A stretch of 64,000 nt of DNA from Mycolicibacterium senegalense (GTDB lineage: Bacteria > Actinomycetota > Actinomycetes > Mycobacteriales > Mycobacteriaceae). The notes beneath the pieces are model-generated. The model had not been told where the DNA came from and did not search any database. It saw nothing but the letters and a program-made list of their open reading frames with translations. The position numbers were made by a program, and so were the translations under genes. The stretch is from contig NZ_CP081000.1 in NCBI RefSeq assembly GCF_019645875.1, forward strand, positions 558,001 to 622,000, written 5' to 3'. Each line of letters begins with the position of its first letter. Within the stretch, counting starts at the first letter, position 1. Below, piece by piece: positions 61,103-64,000 of this stretch.

Positions 61103-61249
61103 ATGGAATCGTCCGAACTGTTTTCACACACCGAGCGACAAGACCCGGTACGGGTGGCGGCGAACTTGACCGAACCGGCGGCGGCGCTGGTCTTTTCGGA
61201 TCGGGCGTCGGGCGAGCTCACGCCTCGATCAGGTCCGCAGTCGTCGTGA
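61103..61249 (+). CDS. Possible small protein upstream of DUF5994
   Basis: 48 residues (ESSELFSHTERQDPVRVAANL and a Ser/Gly-rich tail). The stop overlaps the GTG of the DUF5994 gene, suggesting coupling. No family recognised; weak call. Confidence 0.35.
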   Translation: MESSELFSHTERQDPVRVAANLTEPAAALVFSDRASGELTPRSGPQSS

Positions 61250-61746
61250 ACGGCCTCAACGGGACCCGGCGGCTGGCCAGCCCGGTTCGGCTCACCCTCG
61301 CCACGCGATTGGGCGCTGACATCGACGGGGCATGGTGGCCTCACACCGGGTCGGTGGCCAACGAATTGCCTGAACTGGTCGGGGTCCTGCACCGATCGCT
61401 CGGGGAAGTTGTTGATATTCGGGTCAATTGGTCGGCTTCCGAGGGGCAACTCGACCTTGACTCAATCGTTGGTGGGACTCGAAGCCCGACCGGGATGAAG
61501 CTGAGCCGGCCTCGTTTGATGATGGTGGCCGGCCGGGACGCGAGCGTGAAACTCCTTGTCGTGCCTTGCAAGACGTCCGTCGCTCTCGGCGCGTTGGTGA
61601 TGCGCTGTGCCGCGGCGATGCCTGTTGAGGAAACCGTGCGGCGCTCTCCCGCTTTCGACACTGCAGACCGAGTGCTGCGTATCGCTCAGCTCGAATCAGC
61701 CAAGTGGTTACGGCGCGAGCAGGACGTGCCGGAAACGCTTGGTTGA
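61246..61746 (+). CDS. DUF5994-type protein
   Basis: 166 residues; VRLTLATRLGADIDGAWWPHTGSVANELPELV and MMVAGRDASVKLLVVP are the family features I associate with DUF5994. Cytosolic, function unknown. GTG 61246 overlaps the preceding small frame. Confidence 0.82.
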   Translation: MNGLNGTRRLASPVRLTLATRLGADIDGAWWPHTGSVANELPELVGVLHRSLGEVVDIRVNWSASEGQLDLDSIVGGTRSPTGMKLSRPRLMMVAGRDASVKLLVVPCKTSVALGALVMRCAAAMPVEETVRRSPAFDTADRVLRIAQLESAKWLRREQDVPETLG

Positions 61747-61753
61747 AACCAAA

Positions 61754-61785
61754 TGGGCCGGGCGGAATTCATCCGCTCCGGCCCA
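61754..61785. terminator. Bidirectional hairpin terminator
   Basis: TGGGCCGG (61754-61761) with CCGGCCCA (61778-61785) and inner GCGGA/TCCGC. Between convergent DUF5994 and cspA genes. Confidence 0.75.
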
Positions 61786-61804
61786 CCATCAGGTCTTGCA
61801 AAGA

Positions 61805-62008
61805 CTAGATCGCAGTGACTCCCACTGCCTGGGGGCCCTTGGCTCCCTGGGTGATCTCGAACTCGACACGCTGATTCTCGTCCAGCGACCGGAATCCACT
61901 ACCGGTGATCTCGGAGTAGTGGACGAAGACGTCCGGGGCGCCGCCGTCAGGGGCGATGAAGCCGAAGCCCTTTTCGCCGTTGAACCATTTCACAGTTCCC
62001 TGTGTCAT
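61805..62008 (-). CDS. cspA: Cold-shock protein
   Basis: 67 residues with both nucleic-acid-binding motifs, KGFGFI (RNP1) and VFVHYS (RNP2), and the start [14 protein letters not shown]. CspA-type RNA chaperone. ATG 62008; the open frame further upstream is not coding. AT-rich leader GAGAAGTAAAAAT precedes the start. Confidence 0.97.
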   Translation of the reverse strand: MTQGTVKWFNGEKGFGFIAPDGGAPDVFVHYSEITGSGFRSLDENQRVEFEITQGAKGPQAVGVTAI

Positions 62009-62145
62009 ATTTTTACTTCTCTCATTGGTGAAACAGGACGTACCAAAAACGTCCGCATCGAGTATCGCACGTGAAGCCGAGATAGTTGGCCTCGCGGCCC
62101 CGGCGAGAAGCCTGGCCACGGGATCGTGTGCAGCCGAAACCAGCG

Positions 62146-63114
62146 TCACGCAGGCGCGTCGTGCTTCTCCTTCTTGCCGAACGGCAGCACATGCATGATC
62201 CCGACCACCACGGTGCCGACCACAAGGCCGATGACAGCCGAGGCGGCGGTGTTGGTCAGCCAGGCCAGCAGACCGCCGAACGGCTCGCCGACGGCGTGGT
62301 GCACGGCCTCCTCTGCGTGGTGCACCACGTCGTAGATGGTGTGCCAGCCCAGGGTGTTGGTACCGGCCAGCAGGATGTGTCCGCCGACCCAGAGCATCGC
62401 GACCGTGCCGATGGTCGACAGGGCCGCCAGCAGCTTGGGCATGCCGGCAACCAGGCCGCGGCCGATCTTCTGCGCGAACTTTGATGAGCGCTGGGCCAGA
62501 AGCAGGCCGATGTCGTCCATCTTCACGATGCCGGCCACCACGCCGTAGACGGCGGCGGTGATCACGAGCGCGACGATCACCAGAATGATCAGTCGTGGCC
62601 AGAAAGTCTGATTGGCCACTTCGTTCAGCGCGATCACCATGATCTCGGCGGACAAGATGAAATCGGTGCGGATCGCCCCGGTGACCATGTATTTCTCGGC
62701 GTCCCCGCCGACGGCCGCGGTCAGCTCGCCGTGCTCGCCGCCGCCGTGTCCGCCGTGGCCGGTGAACCGTGCCCAGACCTTCTCGGCGCCCTCGAAGCAG
62801 AGGTAAGTGGCGCCCAGCATCAAGATGGGCGTCAGCAACCATGGCGCGAACTGGCTGAGCAATAGTGCGGCGGGCAGGATGAACAGGATCTTGTTGCGCA
62901 GCGAGCCGATCGCGATGCGCTTGATCACCGGCAGCTCACGTTCGGCGGTGATGCCGTGCACGTACTGCGGGGTGACCGCGGTGTCGTCGATCACCACGCC
63001 GGCGGCCTTGGCGGTGGCTTTGCCGGTGGCTGCACCGATGTCATCGATCGACGCCGCGGCCAGCCGGGCCAGCGCCGCAATGTCGTCGAGCAAACCGAAC
63101 AGGCCGGCGCTCAT
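62146..63114 (-). CDS. DUF808-family membrane protein
   Basis: 322 residues; starts [51 protein letters not shown] (family signature, split by the usual loop), then five or six helices and [14 protein letters not shown]-type His/Gly loop. DUF808 members are inner-membrane proteins of unknown function. Confidence 0.88.
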   Translation of the reverse strand: MSAGLFGLLDDIAALARLAAASIDDIGAATGKATAKAAGVVIDDTAVTPQYVHGITAERELPVIKRIAIGSLRNKILFILPAALLLSQFAPWLLTPILMLGATYLCFEGAEKVWARFTGHGGHGGGEHGELTAAVGGDAEKYMVTGAIRTDFILSAEIMVIALNEVANQTFWPRLIILVIVALVITAAVYGVVAGIVKMDDIGLLLAQRSSKFAQKIGRGLVAGMPKLLAALSTIGTVAMLWVGGHILLAGTNTLGWHTIYDVVHHAEEAVHHAVGEPFGGLLAWLTNTAASAVIGLVVGTVVVGIMHVLPFGKKEKHDAPA

Positions 63115-63148
63115 GCCTTCATCCCCATGCGGGGAAGGCTACCGGCAG

Positions 63149-64000
63149 TCACATGCCGATGAGTGACTCGATCCAGCCGCGGGCGAAGTACAGGATGAAG
63201 CCGGCGGCCACGATCCACAGCAGCGGGCTGACCTCACGCGCCTTACCGGCGGCCGACCGCAGCACAGCCCAGGCCACGAACCCGACGCCGATGCCGTTGG
63301 CGATCGAGTAGCTGAAGGCCATGGTGGCCACGGTGAGCACCACCGGTAGGGCCACGGAGAACTCGGACAGATCGATGTGTCGCAGCTGCGACACCATCAT
63401 GGCGCCGACGATCACCAGGGCTGCGGCGGCGACCTCGGTGGGCACGATCGAGGCCAGCGGGGCGACGAACATGGCCGCCAGGAACAGCACACCGGTGATG
63501 AGGTTGGCGAAGCCGGTGCGGGAGCCCTCCTCGATACCCGCGCCGGATTCGATGAAGACGGTGTTCGACGACGCCGACGAGGAGCCGCCGACGACGGCGC
63601 CGGCGCCTTCGACGATCAGGGCCGATTTCAGCCGCGGGAAGTTGCCCTGGGAGTCGGACAGCCCGGCTTCCCGGGACAACCCGGTCATGGTTCCCATGGC
63701 GTCGAAGAAATTGGCGAACACCAACGTGAACACCAGCATGATGGCCGCCAAGTACCCGATACGGCTGAAGGCGCCGAGGCTGACGTCGCCGACCAGTGAC
63801 AGGTCGGGCAACGCGAACGGTGAGCCGGACAGGGCCGGCACCGACAGGCCCCAACCGCCGTGCTTTTCCTGCGCCGAGCCCAGGTGCCAGATCGCTTCGA
63901 CGATCACAGCCACCACGGTGCCTGTCACCAGACCGATCAGGATGCCGCCGCGGACTTTGCGGGCTACCAGGATGCCGGTGACCAACAACGTGAACACGAA
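63149..64000 (-). CDS. NCS2/AzgA-type purine permease, N-terminus outside window
   Basis: C-terminal 283 residues of an AzgA-type xanthine/adenine permease. FDAMGTMTGLSREAGL and GSSSASSNTVFIESGAGIEEGSRTGFANLITG are the NCS2/AzgA substrate-site motifs. The frame stays open to the last base of the window, so the 5' part is missing only because the window ends. Confidence 0.9.
   Translation of the reverse strand, partial: FVFTLLVTGILVARKVRGGILIGLVTGTVVAVIVEAIWHLGSAQEKHGGWGLSVPALSGSPFALPDLSLVGDVSLGAFSRIGYLAAIMLVFTLVFANFFDAMGTMTGLSREAGLSDSQGNFPRLKSALIVEGAGAVVGGSSSASSNTVFIESGAGIEEGSRTGFANLITGVLFLAAMFVAPLASIVPTEVAAAALVIVGAMMVSQLRHIDLSEFSVALPVVLTVATMAFSYSIANGIGVGFVAWAVLRSAAGKAREVSPLLWIVAAGFILYFARGWIESLIGM

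Noticed and set aside
60572-61249. 225-residue open frame after the beheaded tetR
   Set aside because: It overlaps the tetR frame, has no family features and looks like out-of-frame high-GC sequence.
1-64000. CRISPR array, tRNA, rRNA, insertion sequence or prophage
   Set aside because: No regularly spaced repeats, no tRNA-like cloverleaf, no transposase, integrase or phage structural gene was seen.

Overview
The window looks like chromosomal DNA from a rapidly growing mycobacterium (Mycolicibacterium-type). The evidence is uniformly high GC, GTG starts, many 4-base ATGA overlaps, an MmpS/MmpL pair, F420/LLM-type oxidoreductases, a mycofactocin-type SDR, a Crp very like mycobacterial Crp, DUF families that I associate with mycobacteria, and ten TetR-family genes. 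No rRNA, tRNA, CRISPR array, insertion sequence or prophage was seen. Species cannot be named from sequence alone.

Layout. 0-4 kb: extracytoplasmic thiol-redox genes (DsbA-like, CcdA-like), a BlaI/M56 protease pair, a DUF5313 gene and a second DsbA-like protein. 4.0-4.6 kb: a molybdopterin oxidoreductase reduced to its two ends. 4.7-12.1 kb: secreted lipase, two TetR genes, a DUF1214-sulfotransferase-GH6 operon, a Tat-exported protein and an SDR. 12.2-14.7 kb: a cytosolic-looking trypsin-like protease fused to a DNA/RNA nuclease. 14.7-25.3 kb: metabolic genes (LLM oxidoreductase, a dual-cysteine pyridoxal-kinase-like protein, PhzF, a Rieske oxygenase with TetR, tartrate-dehydrogenase-like, acyl-CoA dehydrogenase with TetR) and cell-envelope proteins. 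25.3-28.4 kb: a TetR gene, twin perfect palindromes and a four-gene membrane operon with orphan heme-copper-oxidase subunit III/IV-like proteins. 28.4-29.7 kb: RES toxin with antitoxin. 29.7-44.8 kb: beta-lactamase-fold lipoprotein, MFS/GntR, MarR/DUF5313, Crp, a Rv2004c-like dormancy kinase, a two-component system, LysR, MpaB-type oxygenase/TetR, OsmC and a secreted hydrolase.

44.9-55.8 kb holds the most coherent unit. It contains a short NAD-glutamate dehydrogenase, an amino-acid permease, an FMNH2-type monooxygenase, its likely flavin reductase, two SDRs (one mycofactocin type), a cupin, a TetR regulator and a RibB paralogue that has lost the RibB catalytic motifs. Four copies of an 18-bp dyad (TTTCTACA-WW-TGTWGAAA) lie in front of the permease, the monooxygenase, the mycofactocin SDR and the flavin reductase/RibB pair, so these genes probably form one regulon for degradation of a terpenoid-like or cyclic substrate.

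55.8-61 kb carries decay. An alpha/beta hydrolase is reduced to its two ends, and an mmpS-mmpL operon is fused by deletion to a headless tetR. 61-64 kb is ordinary: DUF5994, cspA, a DUF808 membrane protein and an NCS2 purine permease running off the edge. At least three genes share the same kind of lesion (both ends kept, middle lost, or two genes joined), a pattern of deletion scars rather than point-mutation decay.
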